The position numbers were made by a program, and so were the translations under genes. Of a DNA stretch of 64,000 nucleotides, positions 1-8,551 are shown one piece after another. How positions within the stretch are numbered: the first letter of the stretch is position 1; each line of letters starts with the position of its first letter. Source of the DNA: Bradyrhizobium sp. 200 (GTDB lineage Bacteria; Pseudomonadota; Alphaproteobacteria; Rhizobiales; Xanthobacteraceae); contig NZ_CP064689.1 of assembly GCF_023100945.1 (NCBI RefSeq), positions 620,001 through 684,000 on the forward strand, given 5' to 3'. The notes below the pieces were generated by a model. It made no database searches, was not told the origin of the DNA, and saw nothing but the letters and a program-made list of their open reading frames with translations.

Positions 1-269
1 TCGACATGGCCGGGCGTGTCCATCAGGTTGAAGATGTAATCCTTGCCGTCCTTGGCGCGGTAGTTCAGCCGCACCGTCTGCGCCTTGATGGTGATGCCGC
101 GCTCGCGCTCGATATCCATGGAATCGAGCACCTGTTCCTTGCCCGCCATTTCGCGGTCCGTCAGCCCGCCCGTCATCTGGATCAGGCGGTCGGCCAGCGT
201 CGATTTGCCATGGTCGATATGGGCGACGATGGAGAAGTTGCGGATGTTGGAAATCGGGGCAGTTGTCAT
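1..269 (-). CDS. lepA: Elongation factor 4 (LepA), N-terminal part only
   Basis: Read on the minus strand from an ATG at 267-269, the product begins [20 protein letters not shown] and runs off the window edge after 89 codons. The visible part is the start of the translational GTPase G domain: the P-loop AHIDHGKST, a switch I region with [10 protein letters not shown], and the G3 motif DTPGHVD at the cut. EF4 is a ribosome-associated GTPase that back-translocates stalled ribosomes. The AxxQTVRLNY stretch after the ITIK motif fits LepA better than TypA or EF-G. The rest of the gene lies outside the window. Confidence 0.9.
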   Translation of the reverse strand, partial: MTTAPISNIRNFSIVAHIDHGKSTLADRLIQMTGGLTDREMAGKEQVLDSMDIERERGITIKAQTVRLNYRAKDGKDYIFNLMDTPGHV

Positions 270-382
270 GGGGCGCGGGATAGCATTCACGTCATCGTGC
301 GGCAACCATCTTGCTGTATTTCAAGGGGGTTTCTTCACGCCAAGCTTTCCACTTGACCCAAAAACGCGCTACGCACGGGGCC

Positions 383-1981
383 ATGTCGACTACATCCATT
401 TTGCCCACGGCCGCGCGCGGCAAGCGCATTCCCACGATCCGACGGCTCGGGGCTTGGCTGGCCTCGCGCGCCAGCGATCCCAAAGCGACCCTATGGCTGG
501 TGACCGGCTTTGCCGCGGTTCATGCCGTGCTGTGGACGCTGATCCTGGTCAATTTGAAGACCGGGCAGGACGTTCATATGGACGTCGCGGAAGCCTACGC
601 CTGGGGACAGAAGTTCCTGCTCGGCTATGGCAAGCACCCGCCGCTGTCCGGATGGGTCGCCGGCGTCTGGTTCATGTTCTTTCCGGTCACGGACTGGGCG
701 ACCTATGCGCTGGCGATGGCGACGCTCGGTTGCGGCCTCGTGATCTGCTGGCTGCTGGCGCTGCGCGTGGTCGATCACCGCCGCGCCTTCTTCGTCGTGG
801 TGATGCTGGCGCTGTATCCGATCTTCAATTTCAAGGGCTTCAAGTACAATCCGGATCTGCTGCAGCTCGTCACGCTGCCGCTTGTCGTGCTGGCCTATCT
901 CGACGCGTTCGAGAAGCGCAGCATCAGGTCCGGCGTGTGGCTCGGGCTCGCCGGTGCGCTGGCGCTCATGACCAAATACTGGGTGCTGACCATGATCGGC
1001 GCCATCGGCCTTGCCGCGCTGATCCATCCTGCGCGCCTGCAATTCCTGCGCTCGCCGGCGCCGTGGGTCGCGATAGTCACGCTTGCGGTGGCGATGCTGC
1101 CGCATTTGACGTGGCTGAAGCAGGTCGATTTCGTCCCGCTCACCTATGCCGGCGATACGTATTCGCTCACTGACCGCGCGCTGATCGACAATCTCGCGCT
1201 GGGTTATGTCCTGCACAATCTTGCACTGCTGGCCGCGCCGGTAGTGCTCGGTGCGATCGCGCTTGTCTGGCGGCCGTGGCGTTTGACGCCGTTTCCGACC
1301 CTGGCGCGCGGCGCCAATTCCGGCGTGAACCTGTCGCAGGCGCTCAATGTCTGGATCATCCAGATGGTGGTGGCGATCGGACCGCCGCTCGGCGCCTTGC
1401 TGTTCCATGTCTACATCAAGACCGACTGGGGTATCCCGCTGTTCTTCCTGATGCCGCTCGCGCTGATCGCTATCCCGGCATTGCGGGTCCGGAAAATCGC
1501 GCTGTTGAACCTGACGGCGACCTGGCTGGTGATTTCGCTGACCGTGCTGGCGGCATCGCCCAAGATCGTCGCCTATGAACTGAGTGAAAAGCGCACGGCA
1601 GGTGCGACCTACCGGGCGCGTTCCGAACTCGCGCGCGAACTGACGGAAGTCTGGCACACGCGCTTTCATTCGGGTTGGCCGGTGGTTGCCGCCTATACCG
1701 ATACCGGCCAGCCCGTCACCTTCTACAGCCCCGATCATCCGGCGCCGCTGACGCCCGACGAGCCGTGGTCATCGGGCCTGACCTCGCTTGACGACGCGAA
1801 GCGATCGGGCTTCATCGGCATCTGCGAGGTTGATCACTGGAAGTTCGAAAAATGCGAGGCGTGGATGAAGGCCTATGCTGCCAACGGCGAGCACATGGTG
1901 ATGACCACGCGGCGGTTCTTTCTCGGGATGCCCGGCCCCGCGACGGCCTGGAATATCTTCATCGTGCCGCCGGCCAGATAG
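383..1981 (+). CDS. ArnT/GT39-like membrane glycosyltransferase
   Basis: A 532-residue integral membrane protein. It has about ten to twelve hydrophobic segments, and an early acidic loop (QDVHMDVAEAYAWG, about residues 60-75) followed by KHPPLSGW. This pattern is typical of the GT-C fold in glycosyltransferase family 39, where a loop Asp helps transfer sugar from a polyprenyl-phosphate donor. The last 130 residues are soluble and probably periplasmic. I chose the ATG at 383 (MSTTSILPT) over an in-frame ATG at 311 because the upstream extension reads like non-coding sequence. It is divergent from lepA. Donor and acceptor cannot be told from sequence; modification of lipid A or another surface lipid is an inference. 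Confidence 0.75.
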   Translation: MSTTSILPTAARGKRIPTIRRLGAWLASRASDPKATLWLVTGFAAVHAVLWTLILVNLKTGQDVHMDVAEAYAWGQKFLLGYGKHPPLSGWVAGVWFMFFPVTDWATYALAMATLGCGLVICWLLALRVVDHRRAFFVVVMLALYPIFNFKGFKYNPDLLQLVTLPLVVLAYLDAFEKRSIRSGVWLGLAGALALMTKYWVLTMIGAIGLAALIHPARLQFLRSPAPWVAIVTLAVAMLPHLTWLKQVDFVPLTYAGDTYSLTDRALIDNLALGYVLHNLALLAAPVVLGAIALVWRPWRLTPFPTLARGANSGVNLSQALNVWIIQMVVAIGPPLGALLFHVYIKTDWGIPLFFLMPLALIAIPALRVRKIALLNLTATWLVISLTVLAASPKIVAYELSEKRTAGATYRARSELARELTEVWHTRFHSGWPVVAAYTDTGQPVTFYSPDHPAPLTPDEPWSSGLTSLDDAKRSGFIGICEVDHWKFEKCEAWMKAYAANGEHMVMTTRRFFLGMPGPATAWNIFIVPPAR

Positions 1982-2018
1982 AAGCGGCCAACCAGGAAAA
2001 TCAAACAGGGGATAACGC

Positions 2019-2816
2019 ATGGATCTCGACCTGACGGACAAGACGGCGCTCGTCACCGGTTCGACGCGCGGCATCGGGCTCGCTACCGCAATCGGCCTTG
2101 CGCAAATGGGCGCGGAGGTGATCGTCAACGGGCGCGACAAGGCGGCGGTCGGCGAGGCCGTGGCGAAAGTTCAGCAGGCTGCGCCGTCGGCCAAGGTGCA
2201 CGCGGCGGCGCTCGATCTCGGCAATGCGGCGGGCTGTGCCGCGCTGGTGAAGCAATTCCCCGACGTCGACATCCTCGTCAACAATCTCGGGATCTATGAG
2301 CCGAAGGGCTTCTTCGACATCGAGGATGCCGATTGGACCAGGATGTTCGAAGTCAACGTCATGAGCGGGGTCCGCCTGACGCGGCATTATCTGAAGCGGA
2401 TGCTCGACAACAAGGATTGGGGCCGCGTGGTGTTCGTCTCCAGCGAATCCGGCGTCTTCATCCCGAAGGAGATGGTGCATTACGGCTTCTCGAAGTCGGC
2501 GCAGCTCGTCATCGCACGCGGCGCGGCCGAGACCACCAAAGGCACCAACGTCACGGTGAATTCGGTGATGCCCGGCCCGACCTGGGTCGAGATGGCGCCG
2601 GTTCGTCTCGCCGCGCGCGCCGAGGCCGCCGGAACCACCGTCGACGATCTCGTCCAGCGCACCTTCACCGAACGCCGGCCGGCATCGCTGCTGCAGCGCT
2701 ACGCCAAGCCGGAAGAGGTCGCCAACCTGATCTGCTACGTCTGCTCAAAAGCTTCCAGCGCCACCAACGGCGCAGCGCTGCGCGTCGACGGCGGGATTGT
2801 TACGAATCCGTTTTGA
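2019..2816 (+). CDS. SDR-family NAD(P)-dependent oxidoreductase
   Basis: A 265-residue classical short-chain dehydrogenase/reductase. The cofactor motif TGSTRGIG is near residues 14-21, NNLG follows near 91, and the catalytic triad is visible as Ser in VSSESG plus HYGFSK (YxxxK). The C-terminus ends with the usual LRVDGG of this family. It follows the glycosyltransferase by 37 bases on the same strand and could be cotranscribed. Substrate is unknown; close relatives are often annotated loosely as 3-oxoacyl-ACP reductase, but nothing here ties it to fatty acid synthesis. Confidence 0.85.
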   Translation: MDLDLTDKTALVTGSTRGIGLATAIGLAQMGAEVIVNGRDKAAVGEAVAKVQQAAPSAKVHAAALDLGNAAGCAALVKQFPDVDILVNNLGIYEPKGFFDIEDADWTRMFEVNVMSGVRLTRHYLKRMLDNKDWGRVVFVSSESGVFIPKEMVHYGFSKSAQLVIARGAAETTKGTNVTVNSVMPGPTWVEMAPVRLAARAEAAGTTVDDLVQRTFTERRPASLLQRYAKPEEVANLICYVCSKASSATNGAALRVDGGIVTNPF

Positions 2817-2817
2817 G

Positions 2818-2848
2818 GAATGGTGGGCACGCTTCGCTTTGCCACCTG
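2818..2848. repeat. Short palindromic repeat, partial copy
   Basis: This stretch contains GGTGGGCACGCTTCGCTTTG followed by CCACC, an imperfect hairpin. It resembles the half-element of the larger repeat at 11259-11349. It lies between convergent genes (SDR stop and HPr stop) and may serve as a shared 3' end. Confidence 0.5.
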
Positions 2849-2868
2849 CGAATTCGGCTTGATGCCGC

Positions 2869-3195
2869 TCATGTACCTTCTTCGTTGAACTTGTCGGCGA
2901 TCAGCCCGGCGAGAGCATCGACCGCAGCTTGCGCTTCCGGCCCCTTCGCGGAGACCGTCACCGTGGTTCCCGGTCCGGCCGCCAGCATCATCAACCCCAT
3001 GATCGAGGTGCCGCCGACGGTCTCGCTGCCGCGCGTCACCCAGACCTCGGCATTGAACTTTTCGACCATCTGCACGAATTTGGCCGAGGCCCGCGCGTGC
3101 AGGCCGCGCTTGTTGATGATGAGAAGTTCCCGCGAAATGGCGCCCGCAGGCACGCTCGGCCCGAGTTCCTTTTCGGGCGCGGCGTCGTCGCTCAT
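2869..3195 (-). CDS. PTS phosphocarrier protein HPr (NPr type)
   Basis: A 108-residue HPr. The phosphorylatable histidine sits in GLHARAS (His33), and the regulatory serine loop reads GGTSIMGLMML (Ser64), the target of HprK. About 15 extra residues precede the canonical fold. In alphaproteobacteria this HPr usually belongs to a truncated PTS that has no sugar-transport permease and acts in regulation, receiving phosphate from EI-Ntr (not in this window). Its ATG overlaps the stop of the upstream EIIA gene, so the two are translationally coupled. I chose the start at 3195 because longer in-frame extensions have no similarity and overlap EIIA. Confidence 0.92.
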   Translation of the reverse strand: MSDDAAPEKELGPSVPAGAISRELLIINKRGLHARASAKFVQMVEKFNAEVWVTRGSETVGGTSIMGLMMLAAGPGTTVTVSAKGPEAQAAVDALAGLIADKFNEEGT

Positions 3196-3593
3196 TTGCC
3201 GGCGAGGACGCGGCTGGCGATGGTGACGTATTTGCGGCCGGCTTCCTGGGCCATGGCGATGGCTTCGGGAAGCGAGCGCTCTTCGCGCACCTTGGCAAGC
3301 TTGACCAGCATGGGAAGATTGATGCCTGCGAGCACTTCCACCTTGGGACGGCTCATGCAGGAAATCGCGAGGTTGGAAGGTGTGCCGCCGAACATGTCGG
3401 TGAGGATGGCGACACCATCGCCGCTGTCGACGCGATTCACCGCTTCGATGATATCGCTTCGACACAGATCGGAGTCGTCCTCGGCTCCAATCGTGATGGC
3501 TTCAATTTGTTTTTGCGGACCCATGACATGTTCGAGCGCCGCCTTGAACTCGTCGGCAAGGCGCCCATGGGTCACAAGCACTAGACCAATCAT
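3192..3593 (-). CDS. PTS EIIA component, mannose/fructose family
   Basis: A 133-residue EIIA-Man domain protein. The active-site histidine is His9 in VTHGRLADEF, and the MFGGTPSN signature of the family lies near residue 69. There is no IIB, IIC or IID gene nearby, as expected for the regulatory PTS of rhizobia, where EIIA-Man accepts phosphate from HPr and acts as a signal protein rather than a transporter subunit. It overlaps the HPr gene by 4 bases and lies 132 bases downstream of hprK. An upstream in-frame ATG exists, but MIGLVLVTHG is the conserved N-terminus. Confidence 0.9.
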   Translation of the reverse strand: MIGLVLVTHGRLADEFKAALEHVMGPQKQIEAITIGAEDDSDLCRSDIIEAVNRVDSGDGVAILTDMFGGTPSNLAISCMSRPKVEVLAGINLPMLVKLAKVREERSLPEAIAMAQEAGRKYVTIASRVLAGK

Positions 3594-3725
3594 CGGAAAC
3601 TCCTCGCGGGTGCTTTTTGGTGCACCGCACGAACGCGCCACTTTGACCATCCAGAGGCCCCGCGCAAGAGGGCATCTTGGCTATTGTTCCGGTATTTGGC
3701 GGTAAACAGTGAGGCCTGTGCCGGT

Positions 3726-4247
3726 TTAATCAGTGGCGATATTGGGGCTTATATGGTTACCAATTCCCTTCAAGCAATCATGCGAAGGTTGAACGGAAGC
3801 TGAACCGGCGGTTGTCGTCAGTGCGGCTGCAATCAGCGGGAGGGGATCAAAGCCGCTTTCAACGGGGATTCGCGGTATCAAAACACCGTTTAGGCAAATT
3901 GTGAGCGCTTCCTGTGGCGGCAGCCGCTCCGCATCGCTGGCGGCCAGATCGACCACAAGGCCGACGATGGCCTCAATGGCGAAGTCGCAGCGGCGGATTC
4001 CGAGGCCACGAATCTCGATCAGCCCGGCCAGTTCCTGTGCCGGTCGAACCCACAATTGTTCGGCCACTGTGTCAAGATGGACACGGTCATCGCCGACCAG
4101 AATGGCCGATGGAAGCTGTCCGGCGCGTCCGGCGAGAATCAGGTCGAAGGCCAGGCGGGACTTGCCGGCGCCTGACGGTCCGCGGATCAGCACGGCGCGG
4201 TCGCCCACCAGCACGGCGGAGGCGTGCACGCTCGCAATCGGCGTCAT
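3726..4247 (-). CDS. hprK: HPr kinase/phosphorylase, short alphaproteobacterial form
   Basis: A 173-residue protein with Walker A GPSGAGKS at residues 23-30 and the conserved LVGDDRV near 52-58. The HprK signature region follows (EIRGLGI). It corresponds to the C-terminal catalytic domain only; Firmicute HprK is about 310 residues with an extra N-terminal domain. This short form is normal in alphaproteobacteria. It should phosphorylate Ser64 of the HPr encoded downstream. Its ATG overlaps the 3' end of the upstream sensor kinase gene by 4 bases, so it is probably in one operon with chvI and chvG. Confidence 0.9.
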   Translation of the reverse strand: MTPIASVHASAVLVGDRAVLIRGPSGAGKSRLAFDLILAGRAGQLPSAILVGDDRVHLDTVAEQLWVRPAQELAGLIEIRGLGIRRCDFAIEAIVGLVVDLAASDAERLPPQEALTICLNGVLIPRIPVESGFDPLPLIAAALTTTAGSASVQPSHDCLKGIGNHISPNIATD

Positions 4248-6061
4248 GGCGCGGTCAGCCGGACCACGAACCGCGCGCCGGCTACCGTCGGCTTGCCGTC
4301 GTCGTCGGCCGCGCCATGGCGATTCTCCGCCCAGATCCGCCCGTTATGCGCTTCGATGATCTGCTTGGAGATCGATAGTCCGAGGCCCGAGTTCTGGCCG
4401 AAGCCCTGATGCGGCCGGTCAGTGTAGAAGCGCTCGAAGATGCGTTCCAGCGCATCCTCACCGATGCCCGGGCCGTCGTCATCGACGACGATTTCGATTT
4501 CCGAGCGCACCCGGCGGCAGGTGACGCGCACCTTCCCGCCCGGATTGGAGAAGGATTGCGCATTGGACAGCAGGTTGGAGATCACCTGCCCGAGCCGGGA
4601 ATCATGGCCCGGCACCGAGAACGTATCGGTCGCTCCACGGCCCTCGAAGCGGGCCTCGACCGCGACGTCGTGGCCGAGCCTGGTTTCGTTGGCGACCGAG
4701 GTCAGCGTCGTCAGCAGCCGGCGCAGATCGACCGGCGCCATGTCCTGGCGCTGCAATTCGGCATCGAGGCGGCTGGCGTCGGAAATATCCGAGATCAGCC
4801 GGTCGAGCCGCTTGACGTCGTGCTCGATCACCTCGAGCAGGCGCGCGCGGCTGGTGTCGTTGCGCGCCAGCGGCAGCGTTTCCACCGCCGACCGTAGCGA
4901 GGTCAGCGGGTTCTTCAATTCATGGGCGACGTCGGCGGCGAACATCTCGATCGCCTCGATGCGGCTATAGAGCGCATTCGTCATGTCGCGCAGTGCGCCG
5001 GACAGATGGCCGATCTCGTCGCGGCGGCGCGTGAAATCGGGAATCTCGACGCGGGTCTGGATGCGCCGGCGGACGCGCTCGGCGCCGTCGGCCAGCCGCC
5101 GCACCGGACCCGCGATCGTGCTCGCCAGCAAGAGTGACAGCACGATCATGACCGCGGAGGCGACGCCGCCGACCTTCAGGATCGCCAGCCGTTCGGCGGT
5201 CACCATCTGGTCGATGTCGTCGCCCTGTGTCGAGAGCATCAGCGCGCCATGAACGGCGCGGAACCGCTGCACGGGGACTGCGACCGAGACGATCACCTCG
5301 CCGCGGTCGTTGACCCGCACCATGCTGCTCTTGACGCCGTCGAGCGCCTGCACGATTTCCTGGTAGCCCTTGCCGTTTTCCGGACCCAATTCGCGATAGA
5401 GCGGCAGGTCGCCGCGATTGAGCCAGGTGCGGATCGAGATCGTGGCGCGCTCGACGAAGCCAGGTTTCTCCGTCGAGGGCGGCGGCAGTTCGAAACGCAT
5501 CACGTCGCCGCGGCCATAGAGACTGCGGCTGTCGAGGATCATGCCGCCGTCGCCGCCATAGATGCGTGCACGGGTCTTGGTCGGCGAGATCAGCCGCCGC
5601 AGCACCGGCGCGACGCGTTCCGGATTGATCGGAAAATCCAGCCCGGAGGATTCATCCGGCGCGCCGTAGCTTTCGCCGGGCTTCAGGTCGAGCAGGCGGT
5701 CCGGATCGATGGTGATGGTGTTGGTTTCGACGGTGGCAGAGGCGGCAATCGCGCCGGCGATGATTTCGGCCTGCACCAGAAGGCTCTGCGCGCGCGCGTC
5801 GATCAGGCCGGCGCGGAACTGCGAGAGGTAGAGAATGCTCGCCACCAGGGCGACGAGGCCCGCCAGATTGAGCGAGACGATGCGGCGCGTGAGGCTGGAG
5901 AAGGAGAGCGCGAAGAAGAATTGCCCGGCCCGGCGCAACCAGCCGAGCGGCCGCCGCCAGCCCTTCTCGCTCGGGCTAATTTCGGCAGCGCGCTCCCGTT
6001 CGAGGAGCTCCGAAGCATCCTCGTGGTTCAGGCTGGAATCGGGCTGCGTTCGATCTAGCAA
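4244..6061 (-). CDS. chvG: Sensor histidine kinase ChvG (ExoS/BvrS type)
   Basis: A 605-residue membrane sensor kinase. It has a cytoplasmic N-terminus and a TM segment near residues 60-80. A periplasmic sensing region of about 200 residues follows, then a second TM near 290-315, HAMP, and HisKA with the phospho-acceptor in AADVAHELKNPLTSL. The HATPase domain contains NLLSNAQ, DDGPGIG and SGLGLSISKQI. In Rhizobiales, ChvG responds to acidic pH and envelope cues and controls exopolysaccharide, motility and host interaction. The reading frame opens with TTG at 6061, so the exact start is uncertain. It sits between chvI and hprK, the conserved order. Confidence 0.92.
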   Translation of the reverse strand: MLDRTQPDSSLNHEDASELLERERAAEISPSEKGWRRPLGWLRRAGQFFFALSFSSLTRRIVSLNLAGLVALVASILYLSQFRAGLIDARAQSLLVQAEIIAGAIAASATVETNTITIDPDRLLDLKPGESYGAPDESSGLDFPINPERVAPVLRRLISPTKTRARIYGGDGGMILDSRSLYGRGDVMRFELPPPSTEKPGFVERATISIRTWLNRGDLPLYRELGPENGKGYQEIVQALDGVKSSMVRVNDRGEVIVSVAVPVQRFRAVHGALMLSTQGDDIDQMVTAERLAILKVGGVASAVMIVLSLLLASTIAGPVRRLADGAERVRRRIQTRVEIPDFTRRRDEIGHLSGALRDMTNALYSRIEAIEMFAADVAHELKNPLTSLRSAVETLPLARNDTSRARLLEVIEHDVKRLDRLISDISDASRLDAELQRQDMAPVDLRRLLTTLTSVANETRLGHDVAVEARFEGRGATDTFSVPGHDSRLGQVISNLLSNAQSFSNPGGKVRVTCRRVRSEIEIVVDDDGPGIGEDALERIFERFYTDRPHQGFGQNSGLGLSISKQIIEAHNGRIWAENRHGAADDDGKPTVAGARFVVRLTAP

Positions 6062-6160
6062 TGGCCGAGCTGCCGGTTGTGATGCGCCGTCTTCTAGTTC
6101 TACGCTTCTACGTCGAACGGGCGGACGTGTCAGTCGGCACTTCCGCCCGGAAAACGCAGA

Positions 6161-6862
6161 TCAGGCTTCCTTGAAGCGATAGCCGACGCCGTACAGCGTC
6201 TCGATCATCTCGAAATCGTCGTCGACCACCTTGAACTTCTTGCGCAGCCGCTTGATGTGGCTGTCGATGGTGCGGTCGTCGACATAGACCTGGTCGTCAT
6301 AGGCCGCGTCCATCAGCGCATTGCGGCTTTTCACCACGCCGGGCCGGGTCGCCAGCGCCTGCAGGATCAAAAATTCCGTCACCGTCAGCGTCACCGGCTC
6401 GTTCTTCCAGGTGCAGGTGTGACGTTCCGGATCCATCCGCAGCAGACCGCGGTCCAGTGCGCGCGCATCCGGCTCCTTCGGCACGGCGGTCGGGTCCTTG
6501 GGCTGGCCGCGGCGGAGCACGGCCTTGACGCGCTCGACCAGCAGGCGCTGCGAGAACGGCTTGCGGATGAAATCGTCGGCGCCCATCTTGAGGCCGAACA
6601 ATTCGTCGATCTCTTCATCCTTGGAGGTCAGGAAGATCACCGGCAGGTCGGACTTCTGCCGCAGCCGGCGTAGCGTTTCCATGCCGTCCATGCGCGGCAT
6701 CTTGATGTCGAGGATCGCGAGGTCCGGCGGTGAAGTGCGGAAGCCGTCCAGCGCCGAGGCACCATCCGTGTAGGTCATGATGCGATAACCTTCGGCTTCG
6801 AGCGCGATCGACACGGAAGTGAGAATGTTGCGGTCATCATCGACCAGGGCGATTGTGGGCAT
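6161..6862 (-). CDS. chvI: Response regulator ChvI, OmpR family
   Basis: A 233-residue OmpR-type regulator. The receiver domain has the acidic pocket (VDDD at 7-10), phospho-acceptor Asp52 in ILDIKMP and the conserved lysine in IRKPF. The C-terminal winged helix carries the typical [13 protein letters not shown] recognition helix. It is the cognate partner of ChvG, which follows 99 bases downstream. About 217 bases separate it from the divergent hugZ-like gene, and this interval must hold promoters for both directions. Confidence 0.94.
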   Translation of the reverse strand: MPTIALVDDDRNILTSVSIALEAEGYRIMTYTDGASALDGFRTSPPDLAILDIKMPRMDGMETLRRLRQKSDLPVIFLTSKDEEIDELFGLKMGADDFIRKPFSQRLLVERVKAVLRRGQPKDPTAVPKEPDARALDRGLLRMDPERHTCTWKNEPVTLTVTEFLILQALATRPGVVKSRNALMDAAYDDQVYVDDRTIDSHIKRLRKKFKVVDDDFEMIETLYGVGYRFKEA

Positions 6863-7079
6863 GAGCCTGCTTTCGAATAAGAGAGTGGCTTAAACGGCGG
6901 GCAATTCAGCCAGACGCCGCATAAATGGGCTTCGTACACGGTCAACGAGCAATGCAAGCTGGGCTGAAGTGTGACCGAGTTCCGCAAAACGCTCCTGCGG
7001 AGATACGCCGCATCTCATATAGCACCCCCTCTGGCCGAGAAAAGGCCCTTTTTTGCAATAAGATGGCCGGAAAGGTACC

Positions 7080-7814
7080 ATGCAGCCCACCGCAGATTTT
7101 GATGCTTCCAAACTAGCCCGTTCGCTGCTCCGGCGCTGTCGGCAAGGCGCGCTCGCCACCCTTATGCCTGAAAGCGGCGATCCCTACTGTTCGCTGGTTA
7201 ACGTCGCCAGCCATGCCGACGCTTCCCCGATCCTGCTGATTTCGAGGCTCGCGCTGCATACGAAAAATGTCCTCGGCGATAACAGGGTATCGCTGATGCT
7301 GGAGGAGCGCGCCGCCGGCGATCCCCTGGAGGGCGCGCGAATCATGCTGGCGGGCCGGGCCGAGGAGGCCAGCGGCGAGGCGGTGAAAATCCTGCGCCGG
7401 CGCTACCTCAACGCCCATCCATCTGCGGAAGCCTTTGTGGATTTCAAGGATTTCTCGTTCTTTCGAATCGCCCCGTCAGGCCTGCATCTGGTCGCCGGTT
7501 TTGGCCGCATCATCGACCTCAAGCCCGAGCAGTTTCTGACCGGGATCGGCGATGCCGCCGATTTGCTGGAAGCCGAGCAGGGCGCCGTCGAGCATATGAA
7601 CGAGGATCATCGCGACGCGATGAACCTCTACGCGACCAAATTGCTGGACGCCGAGCCCGCTGATTGGCGCTGCACCGGCTGCGACCCTGATGGCATGGAC
7701 ATGCAGGCCGCCAGCGCGACGCTGCGGCTGGATTTCCCGGAACGGGTCACCAGCGGCATGGCGCTGCGCAAGATGCTGGTGCGGCTGGCAGGCGAGGCGC
7801 GAGCCAAGGGCTGA
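7080..7814 (+). CDS. HugZ-family heme-binding/heme oxygenase-like protein
   Basis: A 244-residue protein. Its N-terminal half is a pyridoxamine-phosphate-oxidase-like split barrel (QGALATLMP...YCSLVNVASH, residues about 20-160). Its C-terminal half is a DUF2470 domain with HMNEDHRDAMNLYA near 171-184. This two-domain arrangement is that of HugZ, an iron-regulated heme-degrading protein. It may help use heme iron; no heme uptake genes are in the window. It stands between chvI and pckA. Confidence 0.8.
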   Translation: MQPTADFDASKLARSLLRRCRQGALATLMPESGDPYCSLVNVASHADASPILLISRLALHTKNVLGDNRVSLMLEERAAGDPLEGARIMLAGRAEEASGEAVKILRRRYLNAHPSAEAFVDFKDFSFFRIAPSGLHLVAGFGRIIDLKPEQFLTGIGDAADLLEAEQGAVEHMNEDHRDAMNLYATKLLDAEPADWRCTGCDPDGMDMQAASATLRLDFPERVTSGMALRKMLVRLAGEARAKG

Positions 7815-7913
7815 CAAGAGTTAACGTTTGCCGTCATCGATCGCGGATTTGAACGGGTGCGGACGTTTGCGCGACCTAAGGCAAGTCCGCGTAAGGTGAC
7901 CAGCGAAGCCCGC

Positions 7914-8262
7914 ATGAAATCCCGCAATCGATTGATATTTTCAGTGTGCCTCGCGCTGTTGTCGGACACCTGCCTCTGGGCCGCGCCGGCAAATATGCCG
8001 AAGCCGTCGCGCTGGCACAGGGGCAGGTGGAAAGCCTCGAGAAAAAATACGATCCTGTGCATCGCGACGTTGGCGCAGCGTGGCCGCCACGCGGCTCTCG
8101 ATTTCGACCTTCGACCGCCTGAAGGCCGATCCCAGGCTCGGCCGCGCCGAGGCGCTGCGTCAGGCCATGCTGGCCTATCTCGACGGCGCGTCCTCGCCGC
8201 GCAATGCCTATCCGGCGTTCTGGGGGCCATTTGCGCTGATCGGCGAGGGCGCCGCGCGTTGA
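7914..8262 (+). pseudogene. Internally deleted CHAT/TPR-domain protein gene
   Basis: From the ATG at 7914 a signal-peptide-like sequence runs MKSRNRLIFSVCLALL to WAAPA. The next frame continues with a TPR-like helix (AGKYAEAVALAQGQVESLEK). A third frame from about 8080 then gives ATRLSISTFDRLKADP, GRAEALRQAMLAYL and NAYPAFWGPFALIGEGAAR, ending at a stop. The last block is the characteristic C-terminus of CHAT-domain (caspase-like) proteins. The intact family has many TPR repeats and runs near 900-1000 residues, so most of the gene is gone and the remainder is frameshifted. I read it as a remnant of one secreted TPR-CHAT gene. Confidence 0.7.
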
Positions 8263-8551
8263 AATTTTATAATTGTGCACCGCAGCAATGTTCGACCAAG
8301 CCGGACAGCGACGGATGGTCGCGCAACCACGACGGCAAACCCACGAAAAGCGCCGCAGCAAACGATTGATGCAGATCAACCGCCCTTACGGGAATAAACC
8401 AAATCGCGTGGATCGGCTTGGCAAGCACGGCGTTCATCAGTATTAGGTCGCCGGACCGAGGCCGGAAGGCTATATTTAGGGGTCACCGCGACAGAGCGCG
8501 TCAAGCGACAGGCGCGCGATTCGAGTAACGCGGGTTCGAGGAGGAGTCTTC
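8263..8551. promoter_or_regulatory. Upstream region of pckA, no clear gene
   Basis: This 289-base interval has no credible coding sequence. A TATATT hexamer at about 8471 followed by purine-rich sequence could be a -10 element, but I see no good -35 at the right distance. A strong purine-rich ribosome binding site (GAGGAGGAG) ends a few bases before the pckA GTG. In rhizobia pckA is regulated by ChvI and by carbon source, but I cannot identify a binding site by eye. Confidence 0.4.

Noticed and set aside
3726..4247. hprK as a truncated pseudogene
   Set aside because: The short single-domain form is normal in alphaproteobacteria and its motifs are intact.
7030..7062. Terminator-like hairpin (GGCC, GAGAAAA, GGCC and T run) before the hugZ-like gene
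   Set aside because: The stem is only four base pairs; an attenuator cannot be supported.
8263..8551. ChvI-binding site upstream of pckA
   Set aside because: The known motif is too loose to assign by eye and no clear repeat was seen.
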